The position numbers and the translations under genes were made by a program. Under the pieces are notes generated by a model that was not told where the DNA came from, did not search any database, and saw only the letters and a list, made by a program, of their open reading frames with translations. From DASXYG01 sp036502625 (lineage in GTDB: Bacteria; Actinomycetota; Actinomycetes; Streptosporangiales; Streptosporangiaceae): 36,729 bases of DNA. The DNA is taken from NCBI GenBank assembly GCA_036502625.1, contig DASXYG010000042.1, positions 1 to 36,729 of the forward strand, given 5' to 3'. Shown here one piece after another: positions 23,793-31,813 of the stretch; the first letter of the stretch is position 1, and every line of letters begins with the position of its first letter.

Positions 23793-24772
23793 GCCGCCTC
23801 CTTTCCCGCGTACACCGGGGTCGTCCACTCGTGGTGCCGATCGCCGACGCGTCCGGCGATCGCCCGCAGCTCGTGCTGCAGGGACAGGGTCGCCGGACCG
23901 GGCCGGCCGTCTCCGACCGGGCGGCCGTCGACCTCGGTGACCGGCGCGACGATGGCCGCGGTGCCGCACAGCAGCGCCTCGTCGCAGGCGTACAGCTCCG
24001 AGCGGTGGATCCGCCGCTGCGTGACGGTCACACCGTGGTCCTCGGCCAGCAGTGCCATCACCTGACGGCGGGTGATGCCTTCGAGGATGTCGTCGTTGGC
24101 GGGGGGCGTGGCCCACTCCTCGCCGATGCGGACGAGGACGTTCGACGTGGTCGCCTCGGCCACGTAGCCGTCGGCGGTCAGCAGCAGCGCTTCGTCGAAG
24201 CCGTTCCTGATGGCCTCGGTCTTGGCCAGCGCGGGCCCGACGTAGCTGCCGATCACCTTGGCGCGGTTGGGCACCGCCACGTCCGGGCTGCGCCGCCACG
24301 TGCTCACCATGCACCGCACGCCGCTCATGTCGATGTAGTCGCCGGGCATCGGGGTCGCCGCCATACAGAACCGCGTCCCCGAGTCGTGCATCCGTACGGC
24401 GAGCTGCTCCCCGGCCAGGAACAGCAGCGGCCGTACGTAGGCGTTGCCGCGTACCTCGTTCCTGCGCAGCAGCTCGGCCGTCGCCGCCACCAGGTCGGCG
24501 GCCGGGAAGGGCAGGTCAAGCCCCAGAATCCGGGCGGAGCGCGCCATCCGCGCGAAATGCGCCGGCGCCTCCAGGAGGTAGAGCTCCCCCCGCGTCTCGT
24601 TCCACGTCGCGCGAATTCCCTCGAACGTGCCGGTGCCGTAGGAGACCACGTTCGCCAGGACGCTCAGCCGCGCCTCGTCCGCGGGTACGAACGCGCCGTC
24701 GACGTGGACCCAGTCGTACGGAACACCGAACGCGATGCCGTCTCGCACCGCCGTATCGACCTGTTGAGCCAT
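23789..24772 (-). CDS. Branched-chain amino acid aminotransferase (class IV PLP)
   Basis: The protein has 327 residues. It swaps the amino group of branched-chain (or related) amino acids with 2-oxoglutarate. Fold class IV signatures: VSYGTGTFEGIRATW, the PLP lysine Lys172 in NRAKVIGSYVGPALAKTEAI, and EALLLTADGYVAEATTSNVL with Glu206 before the phosphate-binding segment, then ILEGITRRQVMALLAE. The length is usual. ATG 24772 has GAGG about 8 nt upstream. It heads the four-gene operon and lies just downstream of the Lrp-family gene on the same strand. Because the next genes are catabolic, this is likely a degradative rather than housekeeping ilvE; D-amino-acid transaminase is a less likely reading. 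Confidence 0.88.
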   Translation of the reverse strand: MAQQVDTAVRDGIAFGVPYDWVHVDGAFVPADEARLSVLANVVSYGTGTFEGIRATWNETRGELYLLEAPAHFARMARSARILGLDLPFPAADLVAATAELLRRNEVRGNAYVRPLLFLAGEQLAVRMHDSGTRFCMAATPMPGDYIDMSGVRCMVSTWRRSPDVAVPNRAKVIGSYVGPALAKTEAIRNGFDEALLLTADGYVAEATTSNVLVRIGEEWATPPANDDILEGITRRQVMALLAEDHGVTVTQRRIHRSELYACDEALLCGTAAIVAPVTEVDGRPVGDGRPGPATLSLQHELRAIAGRVGDRHHEWTTPVYAGKEAA

Positions 24773-24801
24773 GCTCCGACCTCGGGTTTCTTCCGGATGT
24801 C

Positions 24802-24820
24802 TCTTGCGAGCAAGAAACTA
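24802..24820 (-). promoter_or_regulatory. Aminotransferase-operon promoter with TCTTGC-GA-GCAAGA palindrome
   Basis: On the minus strand TAGTTT (24820-24815) is a plausible -10 with a weak TTGTGT -35 18 bp before it. Immediately downstream, over the expected transcription start, lies a 14-bp inverted repeat with 6-bp arms TCTTGC/GCAAGA (24802-24815). The position suits a repressor site; Lrp, LysR or another regulator could use it. It shares the TTGCG core with the inverted repeats at the Lrp promoter. Confidence 0.45.
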
Positions 24821-24892
24821 GGTCGAGGTTGTCCTTAAACACAATCGAAAGCTGCTTAACGCACTCTTCAGCAATACCGAAGGCTCGTGTCG

Positions 24893-25345
24893 TCAGGGCC
24901 TGCGGTCCTTGGTCCATCCTTCGAGCACCATCAGGGTCTTGGTGCTGGTGACCCGCTGGCTGCCGCGCATCTCGTCGATGGTGCGCTGCAGGTGCGCCAC
25001 GTCGCGGACGCGGAGCCAGACGAGGGCGTCCGGATCGCCGGCGATGGTGAAGACGGCCTGTGTCTCGGGCATCCGCATCGCGGTCTGCACGATGTCGTGC
25101 ACGTTGGTGTTGCCGAGGAAGCGCAGCTCGGTGAACGCCTCGACGCCCCAGCCGAGCTTGGCGTGGTCGACCTGGACGGTGAATCCGGTGATGACGCCGG
25201 TGTCCCGCATGCGGTCGATCCGGCGCTTGACCGCCGCGGTGGACAGCGTGACGCGTCCGGCGATGTCGGACAGCGTCCTGCGGGCGTCCTCGCGGAGCAG
25301 CGCCAGGATCTCCAGGTCCGTTGGGTCGAGCTCGTCGGCGGCCAC
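24893..25345 (-). CDS. Lrp/AsnC family transcriptional regulator
   Basis: The protein has 150 residues, the family norm. The HTH is DPTDLEILALLREDARRTLS, DIAGRVTLSTAAVKRRIDRM; the C-terminal RAM/ligand domain has GVITGFTVQVDHAKLGWGVE, AVFTIAGDPDALVWLRVRDV. GTG 25345 is chosen: it is at the family N-terminus and follows TAGCAT by 7 nt with no SD, so the message is probably leaderless. Lrp proteins sense amino acids and control their metabolism; the gene sits between a BCAT operon downstream and a divergent 2-oxoacid oxidoreductase gene, so both are natural targets. Confidence 0.9.
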   Translation of the reverse strand: MAADELDPTDLEILALLREDARRTLSDIAGRVTLSTAAVKRRIDRMRDTGVITGFTVQVDHAKLGWGVEAFTELRFLGNTNVHDIVQTAMRMPETQAVFTIAGDPDALVWLRVRDVAHLQRTIDEMRGSQRVTSTKTLMVLEGWTKDRRP

Positions 25346-25352
25346 GAGGGGG

Positions 25353-25409
25353 ATGCTAGACGCAAACAATGCCCGCCAAAAGCGCGCGGCCGGGCCGAAT
25401 TTTGCGTCT
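25353..25409. promoter_or_regulatory. Lrp/oxidoreductase divergent control region with inverted 9-mers
   Basis: AGACGCAAA (25358-25366) and its exact complement TTTGCGTCT (25401-25409) face each other 43 bp apart start to start, about four helical turns. The left copy abuts the TAGCAT -10 of the Lrp gene (25358-25353 on the minus strand). Two or more phased sites are what octameric Lrp proteins wrap, so this fits an autoregulatory Lrp site that also covers the upstream region of the oxidoreductase gene. Confidence 0.55.
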
Positions 25410-25490
25410 TTGGGCCTGTGACCGCGGCCTGTGTTGTGCGCCGCCGGGCGGGTTTGTTCTTCTTCTCCCAGCCGATGAGAGGAGCCGACC

Positions 25491-28400
25491 GTGCACGAGT
25501 TCACCCTCGAGGACCGGTACCTGCGTGAGGACGGCGAGGTCTATCTCACCGGGATCCAGGCCTTGGTGCGCGTCCTGTTCGACCGGGCCCGGCATGACCG
25601 GCGCGCGGGGCTGTCCACCTCGGCGTTCGTCTCGGGGTACGAGGGCTCCCCGCTGGGCGGGTTCGACCTGGAGCTGGGCCGACGCGGCCACCTGCTCACC
25701 GAGTACGACATCGTGCACCGGCCCGGCCTGAACGAGGAGATCGCCGCCACCTCGGTGATGGGCAGCCAGTTGTCGGCGGGACTCGGCCGGCGTACGGACG
25801 GCGTCACCGGGACCTGGTACGGCAAGGCCCCGGGGCTGGACCGCGCCAGCGACGCCCTGCGCCACGCGAACCTGGCCGGAACCGACCCGCAGGGCGGCGC
25901 GGTGGCGCTGGTCGGCGACGATCCGAACGCCAAGTCCTCCACCATCCCGTCGGCCTCGGAAGCGGCGCTGGCGGACCTCGCGATACCCGTGCTCTACCCG
26001 GCGGACCCGCAGGATCTCGTCGACTTCGGCCGCCACGCGGTGGAGCTGTCCCGGGCCAGCGGCCTGTGGTCCGCGCTGAAGGTGATCGCCAACGCCGCCG
26101 ACGCGGCCGGAACCGTCGCGGTGGACCGCGCGTGGACGCCTCCGGCGATGCCCGAGGAGGCCTACCGCCACCGGCCGCACGCCCGGATGCTGGGCCCGGA
26201 CCTCGTCGGCCTGGAACGCAGCCTGCACCAGGTACGGCGGCCGCTGGCGCTGGAGTACATCCGGGCCAGCGGGCTGAACCGGATCGTGCACGGCGGCGAC
26301 CGGGACCGCGTCGGCATCCTCACGGCCGGACGGGCCTATCTGGACGTCCGCCAGGCGCTGCGGATCCTCGGGCTGGACGAGGAGGACCTGAGCCGCTTCG
26401 GCATCCGGCTGCTCAAGCTCGGCGCGATCCACCCGCTGGAACCCGGGATCGTGCGCACGTTCGCCACCGGCCTGACGGAGATCGTGGTGGTCGAGGACAA
26501 GCGGGCGTTCCTCGAACCCGCGGTGAAGGAGGCGCTCTACGGCATGCCCGGCGCCCCGCAGGTGCACGGCAAGGACCTGTTCACCGAGCTGGGAGAGCTG
26601 GACTCGGACCTGGTCGCGCGGGGCCTGCGCACCCGGCTGACGCACTACGCCGAACTGGCTCCCCCGCGGCCGGCCGGGCGCGAACGCGTCAACCTGCCGC
26701 TGCTCGCCCGCACCCCGTACTTCTGCTCGGGCTGCCCGCACAACACCTCCACCAAGACCCCGGACGGGACCATCGTCGGAGCCGGGATCGGATGCCACAC
26801 CATGGCGCTGTTCATGGACCCGGACACCGTCGGCGACATCGTCGGCCTGACCCAGATGGGCGGCGAAGGCGCCCAGTGGATCGGCATGGCCCCGTTCGTC
26901 GACGCCGAGCACTTCGTCCAGAACCTCGGCGACGGCACCTTCACCCACTCCGGCAGCCTCGCCGTGCGCGCGGCCGTGGCCGCGGGCGTGAACATCACCT
27001 ACAAGCTCCTCTACAACTCCGCCGTGGCGATGACCGGCGGCCAGGACCCGATCGGCGCGCTGCCCGTGCACCGCCTCGCCGAGCTGCTGCGGCTCGAAGG
27101 CGCCGCGAAGGTGGTGATCACCAGCGACGCGCCGGACCGCATCGGGCGCGTGAAGGGCGTCGAGGTGCGGCACCGCGACGAACTGGATCGCACGCAGGAG
27201 GAGCTGGCCGCGGTCCCCGGCGTCACGGTCCTCATCCACGTGCAGGAATGCGCGGCGGAGAAACGCCGTAAGCGGCGGCGCGGCACGGCGCCCACGCCCG
27301 CCGCCAAGGTGTTCGTCAACGAGCGCGTCTGCGAGGGCTGCGGCGACTGCGGCACCAAGTCCAACTGCCTGTCCGTACAACCGGTCCAGACGGAGTTCGG
27401 CCGCAAGACCGCCATCCATCAGTCCTCGTGCAACGTGGACTACTCGTGCCTCGACGGCGACTGCCCGTCGTTCCTGACGGTGCGGCCCGGCCGTCGGCGG
27501 CCGCGCCGCCGGGCCGACGAGGTCGCCGCGGACGCGCTGCCCGAGCCGGCTCCGGCCGGGGACGAGTTCACCGTCCGCATCACCGGCATCGGCGGTACGG
27601 GGGTGGTGACCCTCGCGCAGATCCTGGCCACCGCGGCGTTCCTGGACGGACGGCACGTCCGCATGCTCGACCAGATCGGGCTGGCCCAGAAGGGCGGCGC
27701 CGTGGTGTCGGACATCAAGGTCACCGCCGCGCCCGTGGCGCAGGCCGGGAAGATGGCGGCGGGCGAGTGCGACCTGTACCTGGCGTGCGACTCCCTGGTC
27801 GGCACGGACCCCGCCCACCTGCGCGCCGCCGATCCGGGCCGCACCACCGCCGTCGTGTCCACCACCGAGGTCCCGACCGGACGCATGGTCGCCGACCCCG
27901 GCGTGGCGTTCCCCGCCGCCTCGCGCGTCCGCTCGGCCCTCGACGCCGCCACCGCGCGGGCGTTCTACCTGGACGCGCGCGGCCTCGCCGAGGAGCTGTT
28001 CGACGACGACCAGTTCGCCAACATCCTCCAGCTCGGCGCCGCCTACCAGACCGGCGCCATCGGCCTCACCGCGGCGAGCATCGAACGGGCCATCGAGATC
28101 AACGGCGCGGCCGTCGCCGCCAACATCCAGGCGTTCCGCCGCGGTCGCCAGGCCATCGCCGACCCCGACGGCCTGCGGCAGGACCCCGACGGCACGGCGC
28201 AGCCCGCGGGCCGGCCGGACGCGCCGCGGGTCCGCTCGCTCGTGGCCGCCGAACCCGGTACGGAGCTGGCCCGGCTGCTCGACATCCGGATCCCCGACCT
28301 GGTCGCGTACCACAACGAGGCGTACGCCGCCGAGTACGCCCGGTTCGTCGAGCGGGTACGCCAGAAGGCGCCGCGCCTTGGCGAGGCCGTGGCGCGCAAC

Positions 28401-28904
28401 CTGTACAAGCTCATGGCGTACAAGGACGAATACGAGGTCGCACGCCTGAGCCTCGACCCGCGCCTGGGAGCCGAGATCGCCGAGCGGTTCGGCGACGGCG
28501 CGCGGATCGCGTACCGCCTGCACCCACCGGTGCTGCGCGCCCTCGGCATGCGCCGCAAGATCGCGCTCGGCCCCTGGTTCCGCGTCGTGTTCCGCGCTCT
28601 GCACGCCGCGCGACGGCTCCGCGGCACCCCGCTCGACCCCTTCGGCCGCACCCGGATCCGCCGCACCGAACGCGCCCTGATCACCGAGTACCGCCAGGCC
28701 GTCGACCAGGCCCTCGACCTCGCGCCGGAGCACCCACTGGCCATCGAACTCGCCGAGCTCCCGGATCAGGTACGCGGCTACGAGCACATCAAACTCGACA
28801 ACGTGGCCGCCTACCGCACCCGGCAATCCGACCTCCTCGCCGCCCTCGCCTCCGGCACCGACGACCCGGCCCAGGACGACCACGAGCCCAGCACCATCCG
28901 ATAG
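25491..28904 (+). CDS. Fused indolepyruvate ferredoxin oxidoreductase family enzyme
   Basis: The protein has 1137 residues. It couples TPP-dependent oxidative decarboxylation of a 2-oxo acid to acyl-CoA formation, passing electrons to ferredoxin. The N-terminal pyrimidine-binding part has FVSGYEGSPLGGFDLELG and GLNEEIAATSVMGSQL; the TPP part has PYFCSGCPHNTSTKTPDG (~410) and VGAGIGCHTMAL. A Fe-S segment follows with Cys614, 617, 620 and 626 (VCEGCGDCGTKSNCL) and Cys647, 653 and 658. The gamma domain starts near 697 (ITGIGGTGVVTLAQILATAA), followed by a C-terminal helical region of the actinobacterial/proteobacterial fused type. The GTG start has AGAGGAG 7 nt upstream. The divergent Lrp gene and BCAT operon suggest branched-chain or aromatic 2-oxo acids as substrate. 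Confidence 0.92.
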   Translation: MHEFTLEDRYLREDGEVYLTGIQALVRVLFDRARHDRRAGLSTSAFVSGYEGSPLGGFDLELGRRGHLLTEYDIVHRPGLNEEIAATSVMGSQLSAGLGRRTDGVTGTWYGKAPGLDRASDALRHANLAGTDPQGGAVALVGDDPNAKSSTIPSASEAALADLAIPVLYPADPQDLVDFGRHAVELSRASGLWSALKVIANAADAAGTVAVDRAWTPPAMPEEAYRHRPHARMLGPDLVGLERSLHQVRRPLALEYIRASGLNRIVHGGDRDRVGILTAGRAYLDVRQALRILGLDEEDLSRFGIRLLKLGAIHPLEPGIVRTFATGLTEIVVVEDKRAFLEPAVKEALYGMPGAPQVHGKDLFTELGELDSDLVARGLRTRLTHYAELAPPRPAGRERVNLPLLARTPYFCSGCPHNTSTKTPDGTIVGAGIGCHTMALFMDPDTVGDIVGLTQMGGEGAQWIGMAPFVDAEHFVQNLGDGTFTHSGSLAVRAAVAAGVNITYKLLYNSAVAMTGGQDPIGALPVHRLAELLRLEGAAKVVITSDAPDRIGRVKGVEVRHRDELDRTQEELAAVPGVTVLIHVQECAAEKRRKRRRGTAPTPAAKVFVNERVCEGCGDCGTKSNCLSVQPVQTEFGRKTAIHQSSCNVDYSCLDGDCPSFLTVRPGRRRPRRRADEVAADALPEPAPAGDEFTVRITGIGGTGVVTLAQILATAAFLDGRHVRMLDQIGLAQKGGAVVSDIKVTAAPVAQAGKMAAGECDLYLACDSLVGTDPAHLRAADPGRTTAVVSTTEVPTGRMVADPGVAFPAASRVRSALDAATARAFYLDARGLAEELFDDDQFANILQLGAAYQTGAIGLTAASIERAIEINGAAVAANIQAFRRGRQAIADPDGLRQDPDGTAQPAGRPDAPRVRSLVAAEPGTELARLLDIRIPDLVAYHNEAYAAEYARFVERVRQKAPRLGEAVARNLYKLMAYKDEYEVARLSLDPRLGAEIAERFGDGARIAYRLHPPVLRALGMRRKIALGPWFRVVFRALHAARRLRGTPLDPFGRTRIRRTERALITEYRQAVDQALDLAPEHPLAIELAELPDQVRGYEHIKLDNVAAYRTRQSDLLAALASGTDDPAQDDHEPSTIR

Positions 28905-28909
28905 GCCTG

Positions 28910-29503
28910 TCAGCCGGCGGTGTCCGGCGCCAGGCCGGCGAGTGCGGCATCGGCGACGGACTGGAGGGCCGGCCGGCCGGGGTGGTTCTTGGCGAGGACG
29001 TTCATGCCCTGCACGACGGCGAGGAGGAGGTCGGCGGACTCCGGGCCGGCGCCCGGGCGCAGCTCGCCGTCGGCCCGGGCGCGGGTGAGGGCGGCGGCGA
29101 AGGCGGCGCGGAGATTGGCCAGGTGCAGGGTCACCAGGCCGGCCAGCTCGGGGTCGCGCGCCGCGCGCTCGACCAGGGAGTTGGTGATCAGGCAGCCCCA
29201 GCGCCGGTCGCCGTCGACCATGGCGTCGACGAGGTGGGCGAAGTAGTCGCGCAGGCCGCGCATCCCGCTGGACGCGGACGTGATCCGGGCGATCGCCTCC
29301 GCGGAGACGCTCCCGACGTAGCGGCGCAGCGCGGCGGCGAACAGGTCGCGCTTGGCCCCGTAGGCGGCGTAGACGCTGCCCGGGCGGATGTTCATCGCGG
29401 CGCAGAGGTCCTGCATGGAGGTCGCGTCGTACCCCCGCTCCCAGAACACGCGGAGCGCGGCGTCCAGTGCCTGGTCGACGTCGAAACCCCGGGTGCGGCC
29501 CAT
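28910..29503 (-). CDS. TetR/AcrR family regulator, divergent from panE-like gene
   Basis: The protein has 197 residues. The HTH is DQALDAALRVFWERGYDATS, MQDLCAAMNIRPGSVYAAYG, AKRDLFAAALRRY, close to the 'AcuR/YxaF-like' group with WGCLITNSLVE in the ligand domain. ATG 29503 follows TAGAAT (29515-29510, minus strand) by 6 nt without an SD, so a leaderless message is likely. It diverges from the ketopantoate-reductase-like/mandelate-racemase-like operon across 107 bp that contains two related GTACGTACAT-type sites. Repression of that operon is the likely role. Its stop is 5 bp from the end of the convergent oxidoreductase gene. Confidence 0.9.
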   Translation of the reverse strand: MGRTRGFDVDQALDAALRVFWERGYDATSMQDLCAAMNIRPGSVYAAYGAKRDLFAAALRRYVGSVSAEAIARITSASSGMRGLRDYFAHLVDAMVDGDRRWGCLITNSLVERAARDPELAGLVTLHLANLRAAFAAALTRARADGELRPGAGPESADLLLAVVQGMNVLAKNHPGRPALQSVADAALAGLAPDTAG

Positions 29504-29535
29504 GCCCGGATTCTACTCGGAGCGTTCATCAAATC

Positions 29536-29591
29536 GTGCGTACATCAAGCTGGACGCCGTACGTCGCGGATCATTATTGTTGTACGTACAT
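29536..29591. promoter_or_regulatory. Two GTRCGTACAT sites in divergent promoter
   Basis: GTGCGTACAT (29536-29545) and GTACGTACAT (29582-29591) are near-identical; the second contains the perfect 10-bp palindrome TGTACGTACA (29581-29590). The second lies just after a TATTGT -10 (29575-29580) of the panE-like gene, over the expected start of transcription. The first lies upstream of the TetR gene's TAGAAT. This fits a TetR operator pair. Confidence 0.5.
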
Positions 29592-29610
29592 TCAAGAATG
29601 GGGAGCGGGT

Positions 29611-30531
29611 ATGCGGATCGCGGTCATGGGCACGGGCGGTGTCGGCGGCTACTTCGGGGCCCGGCTCGCGCTGGGCGGGCACGACGTGGCGTTCGTCGCG
29701 CGGGGGAAGCAGCTCGCCGCGTTGCGGGCCGACGGCCTCCGCGTGGAGAGCCCACTGGGCGACGCGCACCTGCGGGAGGTCGTGGCCACCGACGATCCCG
29801 CGGAGCTCGATCCGGTGGATCTCGTGCTGTTCAGCGTGAAGCTGTGGGACACCGAGGACGCCGCCACGTCGATCCGGCCGCTGCTGCGCGCCGATACGGC
29901 GGTCGTGTCGTTCCAGAACGGCGTGGTCAAAGACGACATCCTCCGCCGGGTGCTCGGCCCTCAGCACGTGCTCGGCGGGGTCTGTTACATCGCGGCCGCC
30001 ATCGACCGGCCGGGCGTGATCCGCCATTCGGGCACCATGCAGAAGCTGACCTTCGGCGAGTACGACGGCGGCCGCTCACCCAGGGTCGAGGCGTTCCGCG
30101 CGGCCTGCGCGGACGCCGGCATCGACGCCGAGGTCAGCGAGCACGTCGAGCGGGTCATCTGGGAGAAGTTCGTCTTCCTCGTCGGCCTGTCCGGTACCAC
30201 CAGCCTGGTCCGTACACCGATCGGGCCGATCCGCGGCAACCCGCGGTCCCGGGTCTTCCTGCACGACGTGATGGACGAGGTGGTGCAGGTCGCGCGGGCC
30301 GAGGGGGTGCCGCTGCCGCCCGACTACGCCGGGGACCGGATGGCGTTCGTCGACGGCGTGCCCGACACCATGACGTCGTCGATGCACCATGACCTGGACC
30401 ACGGCAACCGCCTCGAGGTCGGCTGGCTCAGCGGTGACGTCGTCGAGCGCGGCCGTACGCGCGGCGTCGCCACGCCCGCCAACCGCGCGATCGCCGACCT
30501 GCTCGCCGTCCACGCCGAGGGCCGGCGGTGA
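29611..30531 (+). CDS. 2-dehydropantoate 2-reductase family protein (ApbA/PanE-like)
   Basis: The protein has 306 residues. It is a Rossmann reductase with MRIAVMGTGGVGGYFGARLA (GxGxxG), the NADPH-side FVARGKQL, LVLFSVKLWD and SFQNGVVKDDIL. Catalytic Lys186 is in RVIWEKFVFLVGLSG, followed by TSLVRTPIGPIRGNP and the C-terminal dimer helix with the GRLEVGW-like stretch GNRLEVGWLSGDVVER. The start ATG 29611 has GGGGAGCGGG. It is co-transcribed with, and overlaps (GTGA), a mandelate-racemase-like gene and has a dedicated TetR, so a catabolic 2-oxo/2-hydroxy acid reductase is more likely than pantothenate biosynthesis. Confidence 0.87.
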   Translation: MRIAVMGTGGVGGYFGARLALGGHDVAFVARGKQLAALRADGLRVESPLGDAHLREVVATDDPAELDPVDLVLFSVKLWDTEDAATSIRPLLRADTAVVSFQNGVVKDDILRRVLGPQHVLGGVCYIAAAIDRPGVIRHSGTMQKLTFGEYDGGRSPRVEAFRAACADAGIDAEVSEHVERVIWEKFVFLVGLSGTTSLVRTPIGPIRGNPRSRVFLHDVMDEVVQVARAEGVPLPPDYAGDRMAFVDGVPDTMTSSMHHDLDHGNRLEVGWLSGDVVERGRTRGVATPANRAIADLLAVHAEGRR

Positions 30532-31619
30532 CCGCCCCGGCGCTGACGGTCCGCGGGCTCACGGCGCGGCTCGTCCGCGTGCCGATGCGGCGGCCGCTCG
30601 GCACCAGCGCGCGCCGGATCACCGACGCGCCGCTGCTGCTCCTCGACCTGACCACCGAGGAGGGCGTCACCGGGCGCGGGTACCTCTTCTGCCCCCACGA
30701 ATCGGCCGGGCACGCGGCGATGCCGCTGATCCAGGAGGCCGCCACGCTGCTGGCGGGTACGCCCGCCGCGCCGGCCGACGTACGGCGCCGGCTGGCCGGC
30801 CACTACCGCCTCCTCGGCATGCGCGGCCTGGTGGCCACCATCTCCGCCGGGATCGACATGACCTGCTGGGACGCCCTGGCGGCCGCGGCGGGCCGGCCGC
30901 TGGCCACCCTGCTCGGCGCCCGGCCCCGGCCGATCCCGGCGTACAACAGCACCGGGCTGGGACTGCTGGACCCGGCCGAGGCGGCCGACGAGGCCGTCGC
31001 CCTGGCCGACGGCTTCCCCGCCGTCAAGATGCGCCTGGGCCGTACGGACGCCCGGGCCGACCTCGCCGCCGTCCGCGCCGTCCGGGCGGCCCTCCCCGAG
31101 GGCATCCGGCTGATGGCGGACTTCAACCAGGCGCTGCGCCGCGACGAGGCCAGGGACCGCTGCCGCATGCTCGACGGCGAGGGCCTGACCTGGATCGAGG
31201 AACCGATCCGGCACGACGACTACGTCGGCGCGGCCGAACTCACCGCCGCACTGGAGACACCGGTCCAGCTCGGCGAGAACCTCGTCGGCCCGCGCGCGAT
31301 GGCCGACGCGCTCGCCCACCACGCCGCCGACCTGGTGATGCCCGACGCCGACCGCATCGGCGGCGTCACCGGCTGGCAGGCCGCCGCCACCCTCGCCGAC
31401 CTGGCCGAACTCCCGATGTCCGCACACCTGTATCCGGAGATCTCCGCCCACCTGCTCGCCGCCACCCCCACCGCGCACTGGCTGGAGTACGTCGACTGGG
31501 CCGCCCCGATCCTCACCGAACCCCTGACCGTAGCCAACGGCCACGTCACCGCCCCGGACCGCCCGGGCACCGGGATCACCTGGGACGAGGACGCCGTAAC
31601 GCGGTACCGCGCCGGCTGA
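30528..31619 (+). CDS. Mandelate racemase/muconate lactonizing enzyme family protein
   Basis: The protein has 363 residues of the enolase superfamily: N-terminal capping domain, then a (beta/alpha)7 barrel. Residues line up with mandelate racemase of Pseudomonas putida at a constant offset of +3: Lys167 (K164), metal ligands Asp198, Glu224 and Glu250 (D195/E221/E247), Asp273 (D270), His300 (H297) and Glu320 (E317). The one change is Arg169 where racemase has the second Lys of KxK (K166). The His-Asp dyad is intact, so proton abstraction from one face remains possible; dehydration or epimerisation of an acid sugar or hydroxy acid is likely. GTG start overlaps the upstream stop (GTGA), translationally coupled. 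Confidence 0.9.
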   Translation: MTAPALTVRGLTARLVRVPMRRPLGTSARRITDAPLLLLDLTTEEGVTGRGYLFCPHESAGHAAMPLIQEAATLLAGTPAAPADVRRRLAGHYRLLGMRGLVATISAGIDMTCWDALAAAAGRPLATLLGARPRPIPAYNSTGLGLLDPAEAADEAVALADGFPAVKMRLGRTDARADLAAVRAVRAALPEGIRLMADFNQALRRDEARDRCRMLDGEGLTWIEEPIRHDDYVGAAELTAALETPVQLGENLVGPRAMADALAHHAADLVMPDADRIGGVTGWQAAATLADLAELPMSAHLYPEISAHLLAATPTAHWLEYVDWAAPILTEPLTVANGHVTAPDRPGTGITWDEDAVTRYRAG

Positions 31620-31813
31620 CCCCCGGAAACGCCACCGGCCCGGACGTTACGAACGTCCAGGCCAGTACGGGTGCGATGAGCGCGCGAGTTACCGCGGCGC
31701 TCTCGTACGTGCTCGGCCCGGCCGGGCTTAGCCGCGGCGGCCGTGGCCGCGCAGCCGGCGCACCGGCTCGTTCACATCGCGCATGTGGGGACAACGACGC
31801 CGGCCGCGTCCCG

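Noticed and set aside
25356..28883. 1175-codon open frame antisense to the indolepyruvate oxidoreductase gene
   Set aside because: It is the GC-rich shadow of a real gene: His/Gln/Arg/Gly-rich, no domain, no RBS, while the opposite strand shows a full enzyme with Fe-S and TPP motifs.
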